64,000 nt of DNA from Combretum micranthum (lineage: Eukaryota; Streptophyta; Magnoliopsida; Myrtales; Combretaceae), in contig JAMXBD010001395.1 of the NCBI GenBank assembly GCA_024138025.1, positions 62,001 to 126,000 of the forward strand, in the 5' to 3' direction. The notes under the pieces are model-generated. The model worked only from the letters and a program-made list of their open reading frames with translations, was not told the DNA's origin and ran no database searches. The translations under genes and the position numbers were made by a program. Of the stretch, positions 24,726 to 36,800 are shown piece after piece (within the stretch, counting starts at the first letter, position 1; the number at the start of each line of letters is the position of its first letter).

Positions 24726-27214
24726 TGAAATGACCCAATTTATAACTAATATATGTAGATTGATTGTTGCATGTGTGTATGTTTTTGAGTAAATTAGTAT
24801 ATTTGTAATGTGAATGTGATTTAATGAATGTGAATAGATAATAAGCTAGAGTAATATATTTAGCATGAAAGTTTAGTTAGTTATTAATTATTATGTTAAT
24901 GCAAGTGGTTGTTGTAGTAATTAATGTTTGATAAATTAAGTGTATTTTGAGCTAAGTTTATAGTCTTTAAGCTTAGCAGATTTTTGGCCCAATACAAGCC
25001 CAAACTTAAGCCCAAACAATGCCTAAGCCTTCCCAAATCTACCCTTCCCAAAAGTCAACATTATTAGGATAAACATCAAAGTTTAATTGCATAATTAGAC
25101 AATCCAAAACAGAACAAAGGAGAGGAAATTTCATAATTCCTCCAAAGCCCAAAATTTCAACACCCAAATCAAGTTTTCTTGGACTCAACACACCAGAAAT
25201 TCTTCCCCAAGCCTTATATATACATTAAGGTAAGTTTATTTGATATTTGAGATGTCTTATTTTCCTCTTAATCCATGAAACATGCATGTGTAGTATAATA
25301 CAAGTAGTTGATGTGCTAAATTCTTATTGAGATGTTGTAGAGTGGTTAGGAAAGCTTTAGAATGCTTGAGATGTTATAGATAGGTTGTAGTAGGCTCTCA
25401 TGTGGTTTGGAATGAGTTGAAAGAGGTAAAATGTAAAAATTTTTGCGTTTGGAAAACAGAAGAAATCTACAATGCGAATTGCAGTGTACGCCGCCTCGTA
25501 CGTGTCAGCGTACATGCCGGTGTTGAAGTTTTTAATTTTGATCTTTTAGAAATTTTCTTGAATGATACCGGCGTTGAAGTCAGAATTTGCCAGTGTTAGA
25601 ACCTTGACTTTTAACCTTTCGAAATTTTTCTTAAACGCCGTCGGCATTGACGTTGACATTGTCGGCGTAAAGACTCCAAGTTTGTACAGAATGTATACTT
25701 TTTAACGATGCCTTATACACCGCCTGCGTATAGTCTTACACCGCCGGCGTTAAGGTTTGCATTGCCGACGTTAATGGCCGGCGTGGACTTATAAATTTCC
25801 AAGTTTTTCTAACTTCTTCCAGCATCTTCTAATACATGATATAAGACTTTTTAATCAAAGATTTGCCTTGTTTGATGTTGTATATATGTTATGTGATAAC
25901 TTTAGATTGTTTTTACTTAAGGTTTAATAATTTTCCTAAGTTATAGTCTAGTGAATATAAGATTGACTTAGGATAGTAATGTGATATAGTTGATTTATGT
26001 GGAATAGAGATAGATACTCAGTTGGAGATTCCCGTCAATTCTCAAATCGAATCAGGTACACAATACTTTAATTGATTGTTGCTTAGGATAGGCATATACC
26101 AAATTGACTTTAATCGAAGATTAATAAGAGATATTGAAATTAGTTGTGCTTTACGTCATTGAATTCAGAACCGAGGAGTGATAACCTTGTCATGATGCAA
26201 TGGCACGGTAGTTTAGGTACTTAGCCTAATCCTTTGTCATGATATAATGACTCAAATCCATGATGCAATGGTTCACCATGATGCAATGGTGGTTTTTTTT
26301 ATTGGCTAATTAGGTAGCTAATAGGGTTAACTGTATCGGTATATTCTCTACTTAGGCTAGGAAGGAAATAATATGTTTTAGTTCACGGGTATGGGACCGT
26401 TGAACTAATTGATGTTATAGATAGGGATAAGTGGAGTGTATAAAGGAGTGTGAACCCTAAATGATGTTGTTATATTCTTTATCGGTTTAGATATAGGAGA
26501 TATAGATATCTGGTCTATCTATATCAACCTCCTAAGCACTGCTGTTACTTAGGACCCCCTGAATTCCCAAGCTTGAATCGGAGTTTGAATACTCCAGTGT
26601 TGTTCTATTCACTTAACTATAAGATAATGAGTTATGGTGATTTATTGCATTGCATTTAGTTAAGTGAGCATTGCATATGTATTTGTTTGTACTATTGTGT
26701 ACCAGGCCTTTAGCTCATGCTGCTATCTTGCAGGTGACTTTAGTGACGAGCCCTATGATGATATGGATTATGGGACTAACTAGGAGGATTCTATGGATGA
26801 CTAGGAGAGTGAGGCCTAGTATATACTTAGGATTCCTTTTGATGTAAAATTTTGTAAAGTGTTTAGGCTTATTTGTTAAGCTTTGGAATATATTTTGAGT
26901 TGAATTGTATTTGTAATATAGTTGGGTTGTAAGTAAGATTTCTATGTTTATATGATCCTTGGGAAGTTGTAATGTATAAATATATGATGTATGATTTGTA
27001 TATAGTTAATGACCCATTACCTATGTAGTGGTAATGTTTCTAATTCAAAGCATATGAATGTTATAACTGTTTGAAATAGGCAGCCATTACAAACATCTCT
27101 TTTTAAGACGATCTTACATATAATGCTTTAATATTATTCTTAATATTTGGGTATTATGCATGGTCGAGAGATTTAGCATACTTAATAATTGGGTTAAGTG
27201 GCCGGGTCTTTACA
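24726..27214 (+). mobile_element. Solo LTR (2,489 bp), gypsy Tekay/Del-like
   Basis: Begins TGAAATGACCC and ends GGCCGGGTCTTTACA. TTGTT flanks it on both sides (24721-24725 and 27215-27219), an exact 5 bp target-site duplication, so a complete LTR is present with no internal region: a solo LTR left by recombination between two LTRs. It contains a CGCCGGCG-rich block at 25490-25790, a run of ATGCAATGG-type repeats at 26170-26290, and a 3' part (CAGGTGACTTTAGTGACGAG near 26732) of the kind seen in Tekay/Del LTRs. The start matches the inverted partial LTR at 1-1544. Confidence 0.9.
25490..25790. repeat. GC-rich CGCCGG motif block in solo LTR
   Basis: Repeated GCCGGCG-type motifs alternating with AT-rich spacers, for example CACCGCCGGCGTTAAGG near 25739. 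It is the counterpart of 190-620 but more degenerate, with many CG sites changed to CA or TG. Confidence 0.7.
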
Positions 27215-27360
27215 TTGTTGTTTAAGCAATTCACGTTGAATCTCAGGTTAACATCATATATTTGGGAACATTATTAATTTTATCCAGAGAAAACATAGAG
27301 AAACATCATTAAATATGGTATCATAGCTTTAGATCAGTATATAGAGATACATACTCAGGC

Positions 27361-27830
27361 TAAAAAAGAAAAAGACAATGTCTATTCAACCCCTATTTAA
27401 TTCTATTCAAATCCTATTTAATTTCATAATTTCATGGATACCAAAAATATTTTACTCCATACACTAAAAAAGGAAAACACTTTGTCTATTCAACCCCTTT
27501 TTAATTCTATTCAAACCTATTTAATTTGATGATTTTAAGGATACCAAAAATATTTTACGTCTATATGCTAAAAACATTATATTAAAAACATTTACATCGG
27601 TATATAAAAATACCTGCTTAGGCTAAAAACGGAAAAGACTATATCTATTCAACCCCTATTTAATTTCATGATTTTAAGGATACCAAAAATATTTTACACC
27701 TATATGCCAAAAAAGGAACAACTATGTCTATTCAAACCCCCATTTAATTCTATTCAAACCCTGTTTAATTTCATCATTTTTGGGATACAAAAATATTTTA
27801 TGCCCATATGCTAAAAACATAAACATTTTA
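27361..27830 (+). repeat. Minisatellite, about four units of 85-160 bp
   Basis: Units start at about 27377, 27484, 27642 and 27726 with TCTATTCAACCCCTATTTAA or close variants, and each contains GGATACCAAAAATATTTTA. Spacing is uneven because some units have internal deletions or an extra AAAACATTTACATCGG segment. Non-coding. It lies inside the putative Helitron whose end is at 27887. Confidence 0.8.
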
Positions 27831-27871
27831 TACTAAAAATATTTACGCTAAAGACACCAAAATGGGTGGTT

Positions 27872-27920
27872 TTGCTTTAATAGTATAGACTAGTAGAAGA
27901 TGCACCCGCATTGTAGGTGT
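27872..27920 (-). mobile_element. Junction of two Helitron-like termini
   Basis: On the minus strand, a short hairpin (CACCTACAATGCGGGTG) is followed by CATCTTCTACTAG, the usual layout of a Helitron 3' end (stem-loop, then CTAG). It is followed at once by TCTATACTATTAAAGC, which resembles a plant Helitron 5' end. The far ends of the two elements were not located, and no Rep-helicase gene is visible, so these would be non-autonomous. Confidence 0.55.
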
Positions 27921-29060
27921 AAAAAATTAAATAAGAAAATGAACTTCTCTAATGGACAACATAGTTAAAGTTAATTACATGCAAAATTGGCAGACGAAGG
28001 AGGAAACTAAAAACATTGCATAAATTACATAAAAATACATAAAAAAAAGAAATCAAAAGATTACTGAAATAACGCTATACACTATAAATATTTATTATGA
28101 AGTTTATAACACGTGAATCGTAATCACAATTGTTTTGCTTCATCGAAGACGTAGCCATATACCAACATTCTATGTATACACTTAAGTGACTTGGTAATTA
28201 ATTTATTAAACTCTTTGTATAACAACTCATTTGCAAAAGTTTTGGTTTCAAAGAACTGCATATTAAATGATATATAGTAGAGTAAATGAAATAAAGAGTT
28301 TATACTTATTAAATTGAAAAATAAAATTATAGTAAAATGGAAATTTAAACCTTAGTAAAACAAAATTTGACATATGTAATAACTTTCGCTCTACGAGATG
28401 AAAGAAGTGACGTGTTTAAATTAAATAAAAACTAACATATAAAGGGGATGATGTTTGATCATATCTTATTGCAAAAACAATTGTATACGGTAATCAAAAT
28501 TAGATTTATCTTTATCTATCAGATTGCATATATTGTTCGTGTTGTACTTAATATTTAGGTCCATCTTCATATCTGCAAGTAATTGACAATACAATAAAAA
28601 GGAAATCATACTTTTGTACGTAATTAGTAATGCACTATCTGAGAATTATACAATGGAAGTTATGACCTTTGTTTATATAGTGGTATATTACTTGTGTTGC
28701 TAAAGCTTTCCAATTTCTTATTTTATCATCTTAATGAATGTTCTTTTGCCAGTTTTAATAGAGAATGCCCAACCAAAAGTATAAATCCTTGAATAATTTC
28801 TTTGCAAGAGGAAAAGACTTATGTAATCATTAAAATTTCATACCTTCTTGAAATTGTAAAGTCTTAATCCAAAAAAGAAAAAACATATAATAAAAAGAAA
28901 ATATACATGATAGATATAGATGCTATATAAGGGGATTATTGGGACATACTATGGAAATCTCTAAATTAGTCAATCAAGCATGAAGAGGAATTATATAATT
29001 TAATGTGAATTGAAGTAAACATAGGATAAAACTTGGATAAACTATACTTTATTATTCCTT
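27921..29060. other. Intergenic, AT-rich
   Basis: No gene seen. It may be the body of the right-hand Helitron-like element. Confidence 0.4.
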
Positions 29061-29064
29061 CAAA

Positions 29065-29430
29065 TGGGTATGGTGACGAATCAGAAAGTTCTCACTTAAA
29101 TTATAAAGATGATTAAAATAATAATATTAGAGAGATTGATAAATTACCATATAAAACTATATGCTAAAAATGTGTGACGAGTGAAAGGGTTCTAGCTTAA
29201 ATTATATATATATATATATATATAGATAGATAGATAGATATAGATTAAATAGCAATGATGATTCTTTTCTTTAGTCAATATTCTTAAATGCAATGATAAG
29301 TTTATTTCCTTAAATAAAGTGATCAAATAATAATATTAAAGAGATTGATAAATTACCATATAAACCTATATGATAAAAATGTGCGACGAATGAAAAGGTT
29401 CTGATTTAAATTATATAGATAATTCCATAA
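29065..29430 (+). repeat. Degenerate tandem repeat, period ~205 bp
   Basis: AATAATATTAGAGAGATTGA and following bases at 29118-29210 recur as AATAATATTAAAGAGATTGA at 29326-29420, with GACGAGTGAAAGGGTTCT against GACGAATGAAAAGGTTCT. A third partial copy (GACGAATCAGAAAGTTCT) lies near 29075. (AT)n and (GATA)n tracts separate the units. Confidence 0.65.
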
Positions 29431-29615
29431 AGTTTGCAACAAGATTCTATTTTCGTACAATCTGTTTATATTTCATAACTTCATATGAGAATTTGTTAAT
29501 TTGTTTAGAGGTAAAATTTCATAGATGCCTTAAAATTTCATATGAGAATCGCTTAACTAGTCTATTCACTCTCGACTTTTTTAGCAATAATTAAATAGGA
29601 GGGAAGACTTTTGAC

Positions 29616-30342
29616 TAGGGATCTAATCAATGGGCCATTATAGATTTCTGATCCGCCTGATCTATTGAAAACCCTCCAGGTTATAAGGTTGGATTTTGGT
29701 CATATAACAAAATCAATGAATATCTAACAACCAGTTACTATAATTTAGAAGATAAATAAATAAAAATATTACTAAAAAGGCAGGGAGAGGAAATGAGACA
29801 TGCAGAAGCTAACATCTTTTCTACTTCCTAGAGTTTTTTTTTTTTTTTTTTTATGTTTACTAGACTAGTTAAAGATTTTAGAACTTTTCATTAAAATTTG
29901 TTCAAGTTATGTTTGCATTAATATTGTTCGATGTCTATTATATTTTAGTCACAACAAGAGATTTAATTTAACCATATTCTTAAAATGTTATGTCATTGTC
30001 TATGTCTCATGAGTAATATAGTTGTGTTTAAATGTTGAATTATAAATATAATCTACCACATATTCTATCTATTCCACTTGCATCTTTTCACTTTTCACTT
30101 TTGAATGTATGGAAAATGAATATCAAAAGCGCTAGCTTCTTTTAAATTTATATTTAAAATTTGAAAATAGGTTAAAAAGAGAAAATAGGTTTACAAGGTT
30201 ATAGGGTCGGATTTCGGGTTCTAAATCAAATCCTATAGGGTGGGTTTAGATATAATATGAAAACTCTATATGGTTATAGGATCAATTTTGGTAGATCCTG
30301 TAGGATAGCAGGTTCATATGACCCAACCCCGTTACATCCTTA
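29616..30342. mobile_element. hAT-type MITE (727 bp)
   Basis: The left end TAGGGATCTAATCAATGGGC pairs with the right end, read inverted as TAAGGATGTAACGGGGTTGG. Flanks CTTTTGAC (29608-29615) and CTTTTGGC (30343-30350) form an 8 bp duplication with one mismatch. It holds repeated GGTTATAGGGTCGG and GGATTTTGG phrases and no gene. Confidence 0.8.
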
Positions 30343-30350
30343 CTTTTGGC

Positions 30351-32577
30351 AAACCTTAGTTCAACAATTATTTTCCTTTTTTAATCCATAAGGGTTTCTC
30401 TTTTCTTCTTTAATCTTGAGCTTCTCGATAAAGCATTGGACCGTCCAAGCCCATCACTAAGTCCATGAAAGTACATCAATGGCTTATCTCATACGTGGAC
30501 TGCATGGATCATTTAACAACAGATCAAGTACCAACATCTGTAAATGAAGACCTCTTCCATCTTATTTGCAACATTTAATGCCTTGGGAAACTTTTAAGAA
30601 ACTTAAACGCTCAACGAGAATTATGCCATAAACAATCAAAACAACTAAACAAACGAAAACGAGGAAGAGTACTTATTTCCATCTGCTGTCACATTCACAC
30701 TCCGAAAAACTGAATTTGCCTTTCCTCTTCTTTGACTCTTTCTAATAACATCCCTTCAAGTATCATTAACTCAAAACTTTTCTATGCCAACTAGCATCCA
30801 TCGTGTACATAATAAGCCATTTAGAGCAACCCCATCCTAAATAGAGTATTACTTGATAGTATAAATAGTATTTCATGTAGTTAAAATCTCTTTTACTCAT
30901 TTCAATGGAATGAAGAATCTGTTTAAATTCTTTTATGATAACCACATAAAAAATTTATCCATGATTGGGCCGATGCCTTTTTATTCATTCATATTTTGAC
31001 TATTAGCAACTTCCAGCTTACCTATAGATATATTTTAAGTCTATTTGAATTGTCTGATTTCCATCTGTATCTATTATTGTATATGAACTTTATCTAATCA
31101 GTTTGACTTGTTGATGAGTAAAAATATCTATACTTTATTTGTATCTATTTTCTAATAAACAATCTATTTAAAAATTTTGTGTGCCGTTTGCATGCCAACT
31201 AAACAAATTGATCCCCTTATTCATATCTAATCTATAAGGTATATCTATGAATAAAAATATTTGTTTTTTATATGTATCTATTTTTAACTAATAATCTGAT
31301 TAAAACAGACATAAAACAAATGTCGAATCAATGTCAAACCAATGAATCAAATGCAATATGATTTCAATCCCTATTTTTTAGTGGCTCGAGAGCACAAGAC
31401 ATCACACATTAAAACATTATGAAGCTACTTAGTAGTAATTTCAAGCGGAAATCGATATGGGCTTGACACCTCAAAAGTTATTGCCTCCAAGAAGACACAC
31501 ATTAGCTGCGTCTTTTTGCTAATGCCAGGTTGACTATGGTGCCAAATGTTTTCGATGGAACATATAGCCTTATTCATTCTTCTAATCATGTGATCCGCTA
31601 CTTTCTCATTTTATATTAATAATCGGATGAGAAAAGATCCATTAATACTAATATTTCAAACTTTCAAATGAATGGTTACTTTAACAAATGATAATAACAA
31701 TGTATACTTTTGAAAAGAGAAAAAAAAAAAAACACACGCACACACAACTATATTTTAATTTAATTGGTAGCTACATACCACATGTAACATGCTAGTACTG
31801 CTGAAGTGAATATGAAAGCGAAATCCAATTGAATCAGCTATATAATTATTCACTTCAAATCAAAATGTTCATAATAACTGATACAAGATTTAATAACCCA
31901 ATTAGAAACTTGGAAGGGTATATCTTCGACTAAGACATTTTCCAACCGGCTACTTCTTAAGGATAATAGAAAGCTCGGCCTCAAATGACTACTAGAAATA
32001 GAAAGCTCAATATTTATTGCCCGTCAAGTATAGCAAACACTTCGCTATCATAAACATGTGTACCGATTGACTAAACAAAAGAAAACGCACGTGCTAAGTG
32101 GCTGACGAAATTGCATACTAATGTTCAGTACCCTCTTCCACCACTCAAACAATGGGTGAAATCAAGCCATCGCTACCTCTGCTTTACTGATTACATGGAA
32201 AACATGGCAGCTCAAGCTTATCCATTCTAGGTTGAGGCGTAAAAGCTTTGGATGAACACTTCGAAACATTGCCAGTTACCGTTTGCCACTTTTAAGCAAG
32301 ATGGCAGAAGGCCCATCATTGATCTTGGTAGATACTAGAATTTGAGAATTCATTAACCTGCTTTTTACCATTAAAAATATCAAATCAAATATATTGATGC
32401 ATGGTGTGTCAAAAAAAGTAAAAAGTGAATTAAGTCCTTCACCTACTTAATAATTTTTAGCAACGTCTGCTTTAGATAGATGGCGCAATACAATGTGTAA
32501 CTCATAAGGTATTGTTTTAGCATGTGAGATTGCATGTGGACTACTATGAGACTGCTTTCTTATAGGTCATACCCTCA
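30351..32577. other. Intergenic, no gene seen
   Basis: AT-rich. The part 31040-31330 resembles the GGGTCTGTTTGG MITE family by its TCTGTATCTATT and TCTAATAAACAATC phrases, but complete ends were not found. No domain-bearing reading frame is visible. Confidence 0.4.
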
Positions 32578-32585
32578 ATGAAGGG

Positions 32586-33231
32586 TGGGATTACAACTAA
32601 GCCAAGGTACTCAAGAGCTACTCGAGCTCTATTCTTTTTAGGCTTGACTTAGCTCAAGCTCAATTAGTAAATAAGTCAAACTCAAGCTTATAATATATCT
32701 TATTCATCTAAACGATCCAAACTTAAGCATCGATTCATTCTTTCAAGCTTGCTAACAAGATCATGATAGTCTCACGAGCGATCGTTAATAGACTTGTGAA
32801 TAAACTCGTTAATAGATTTTTGAATTTTACATTTATGATATATTATACATAAATAAGAATTAAAGCAACAAATACTAATTTCAATTTAATATATGTGTGT
32901 AAATATATTTAGCAATCATTATATATTAATTTTAAGTTTAAAAAAATAAAAAAACGAGCTATCTAAACTAGTTGAGCTCAAGTTTAAATTTCAACCTCGA
33001 TAAAAATTTAGTAAACTTAATAAAAAAGAACCACTCAACTTGACTCAACTTTGATTTGTAAACAAACCAACCTCAAATTCAAAATAAAGTTTGTTAAGCT
33101 AAACGAGTCAAGCTCGATCCTGGATTTCAAGCTTAATGAATTATTTGGCTCAAACTCAAGCTCGATAATTTTTCAAAAAGCCGAGCTTAAATTTTAGAAG
33201 CTTAATACAATTCAACTTGTTTGCAACCCTA
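32586..33231. mobile_element. hAT-type MITE (646 bp) with perfect 8 bp TSD
   Basis: The left end TGGGATTACAACTAAGCC matches the right end read inverted, TAGGGTTGCAAACAAGTTG. ATGAAGGG flanks both sides (32578-32585 and 33232-33239). The interior is dominated by CTCAAGCTCGA and AGCTCAAGCTC phrases on both arms. No coding region. Confidence 0.9.
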
Positions 33232-33239
33232 ATGAAGGG

Positions 33240-33851
33240 TGTTGCTTTAAGTAGATAGGCTGCAATGTTAGAGGACCACCCCTAGCTTTCCGTGAAAGCC
33301 TACCACCATGGATGGAGTCGAAGGACAGAAACTTGAATCTTGAGAAAAGGAAAAAAGGAGAAGGAAGACATTTGGGTGAAAGAAGAAGGATCAAGAAGGG
33401 ATAACGATATGGAAGTACCAAAAGAAAATTTCTTAGGGGTGGAATATTCAAAAGAAAAGAGCATCCTCTCTCTAGAATCAACTCATCACTCCATATGTCA
33501 CACATTGTTAGCAAATGAAATATGCCAAACCTGTCAATAGGTAATAAAGAGCAACTGCCCAATCCTCAACATAATTCTGCTGTAGATACGTGTTATATGC
33601 TATGGGAAAAACAAGTTAAGAACTATTATGGAATATAGAATATGTACATGATAATTATTTACCCAGATAAGCATATTTACTTTCTGGGACTCCATTGTAA
33701 GACCAGAGTGATGGGAATCGGAATCACAAATCCAAGATTAGAAGGCCAGAAGCCGAAAACAAGGGATCAAAGCTTAGACATTAAATTTTCTGAACTTGAA
33801 AACTAGCTGTGCACTCATGAATATGGTCAGATTCTAGGCACGTTACTGAAT
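33240..33851. other. 3' flank of ETF-QO
   Basis: Downstream of the minus-strand gene. Overlapping open frames on both strands at 33212-33562 have no recognised domain. No poly(A) signal was assigned. Confidence 0.4.
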
Positions 33852-36800
33852 CTACATGATTGAGTATTTTGGACCACCTCCACCTTCTGGCACAGTCCAT
33901 TGAATGTTTTGTGTAGGATCTTTAATATCACAAGCCTGAAAAATCCAGCACAAAGAGTAGTCACTAGATGCTGCCAGGGAAAATAATAATAATAATAATA
34001 ATAATAATAGATTTGATCTTAGTAGCAGTATGAAACATGCATCCTCGATAATATATCTCATGATTACAAATTACAAGAGGTTTCACTTGATAAAATTAGA
34101 GCTAAATTATACACAAGAATAGGAGTAGCTGGATGAGGAGGCTATCTCTTTGCAAACCACAAGAATAACACTGAAAAAAAAAAATCAAATATAAGGACTC
34201 TTGGTGGGATCCCTCCAATAACCATTTCTAACATGGTTGTGATATTTGCTCTCGAAATCAGGTCAAGATTAGTCATGAAAAGCTTAAGAAAGCACCATGT
34301 TTGAGCAAAGGGTTCCTAGACAACACAATAGTGAAAAACACCTAAAAATCAAATGGATAAAACTGAATCTGCGTCTTCAGCATAATTTATTTTCATACAA
34401 AAATTTTTCTTTTCTAAGAAGCGAACTCATGTAAATGACACCCACAACTTCCTTCCCAATTAATTAGGTTAAGATTTCAGAATATATTAAAAATGATTTC
34501 ACCTTGCAGTGTAGGCAATTTTGAGCATTTATTTGAAGTTTCATGTCACCCTTCTCATCTGGGGCATATCTATAGCAAAACAAGGATTATGTCAACGACT
34601 TCCTATATAAAGAAAGTAAAAATAATATTAAGAACCAAACCATGATAAAAGGCTTATTACTCGTATACTCGAGCAGGACAATATCTTGATTCAGGTCCAC
34701 CATATTCAGGCAAATTCAAATCTTGTGGAATCGCAGGGTTCCTCAAGCGAAGGTGTGGTGGTTGATCATGATCATGGTTTGTGTTACTCCTACATCACCA
34801 GATTAGAATCAATGCCTATCGTTATGTTATGGCAGAGTCCAAATAAAAATTAAGAAAGTAAGCCATTTTGCAAGTATATATTCTGTACAAGGATGAAATC
34901 ACGATGAAACGGATGTTCAGTAGAATGAGTCGACTTGAGTCATTTTACCATCAGAGAACAAACCGTGTGATGCACTATGATGCTACAGAAAGCTTATGTG
35001 AAGGAAATTCATAGTTTGGACATAGGTCAATAAACTTGGGGACCCTGGAACCTAGGTATTAAGCATATCAATTAATATCTCAGCCTTTTTTTTTTTTTTC
35101 TTTTTTCTCCCTCCTTACAATAGTACTAGATTCCATCAGCATAGCATTTGCTTAAACCAACCCCCCACCCCCCAAAAAAACTCTATGAGAAGCATGTAAT
35201 ACACATGGAAATACCTCTCCTCATCTCAATTCACATCCACTTAATAGCTTCAATGCAATATTTAGCACGCAAGCTCGAACATACAATAACTGCCGTCATA
35301 ATAAACATTATGGAGTAAAAATACAAGAACATAATGGATGCTAGTGCTTGTCAGGATAGACTTGGACACATCTTATACGTACACAAAAAAGAGTGCCTTA
35401 TTAGCTCAACGATTAAAGCAATAATTTAATTAAACTCATTCCACCAGATGCTTTAAGTACCCCAAATGCATTGCCAAATGTTACCCTCAAGGAAGAATAC
35501 TTAAAATGTAAAATTTCTTGACACACTAGCTTTTCCATACCTATGTAAGGATGTGGGTACATCAAAGGACAGGACACCATCAGGCCGTGGGTAATCTATA
35601 GGACGATGTAGCTTTGCTGCCTGTGAATAAGGAGTTAAAACATTTATCATATCAAGCATAAGATGACAATCGTAGTTTGATGCAACTGATCTTTCTCATG
35701 AAAATTGGAAAGAGCTAATAACTATTCCCTGATCATTTCCTATGTTTTTCCATAACTACCCAAGGGATTATAGCTAACTAGTCAAATGAGGGATCATACC
35801 ACTTAAAACCAACCATCACAATCTACACCCAGCCTAACTATAACACTTGACCATGACACTGTAATATGTTCTTTGTATCATTTTAAGTACAACCAAATAA
35901 AATAGTTAACTATTACTTCCCTTTCTATTTTTTAGGAATAGCAATTCCATTCTTACCCTATTTCGGTTCACCATCCATATGTACCATCAGTTTTTACAAC
36001 CAAGTCCAACAAGGTTTTCCTTTTAGAGGTTTGATGGAGTAGAAAAAGTCCAATGACTTGAATAACATTGAGGCAGCTCACATCAGTTTACACAATTAAA
36101 AAGATACAATTCCTCACATTCGTGGCTTCATGGTCAGGTCTTCCGTGCTTCAAAGTGATGGGTAATCTCCCTTTAAATACATAGCTGAAAATAACAAAAG
36201 TTGACTTTGGCTGGGGAAGCTAGAATGCACCGTTGATCACAGGAGCAGTCATATTTTATAAACATCACTAGATAAGAAAGCTCTTACTGTTCCAGGGCAC
36301 TAATGGCCAGACCAGGAAGAAGTCCATAATGAAATGCCTACAATGGAAAAATAAAATAAAATAAAAATAAAAGAAGGAAAATTTTTTTTATGAGATGAGA
36401 TGCAGACAGAGCACCAGACCAACAAGCTCAATTTGTTTCATCATCACCAATTTCACTAAATAGACTACTAGGAATAAAGTTATTGTTAGGTGTGAGAATA
36501 GAAGGGGGGGAAAAAATTCTCTCTGCTATCGATATTCACCAAAAAGAAAAAAGCGAGAGATTGGTTCTATGATGTAATGAAGTATGAATTATAACGTAAA
36601 AGATATCGATCCACTAACTGGTCGGTAGTTCCGGGCTTGATAAAGTTCCTTCCATATCCATGACTTCCTCAGCATGTCCCAATACTTTTCTATACTTGAC
36701 CCTTCAGATAGCAACGAAAATGCTGCCTCTGCTGCTAGCATACCTTAAATTAATTGGGGGAAAAAAAAAAAAAACAGAATGAAACATTAAGCTTTCACTC

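Noticed and set aside
27361..27830. CRISPR-like array
   Set aside because: Repeats are long, uneven and divergent, spacers are not unique, and the DNA is a plant nuclear genome.
29200..29245. Possible replication origin or regulatory element at the (AT)n and (GATA)n tract
   Set aside because: Simple microsatellite between tandem repeat units; nothing else supports a function.
33212..33562. Possible small gene on either strand next to ETF-QO
   Set aside because: Opposed overlapping frames with no domain or intron signals; a transposon or 3' flank origin is more likely.
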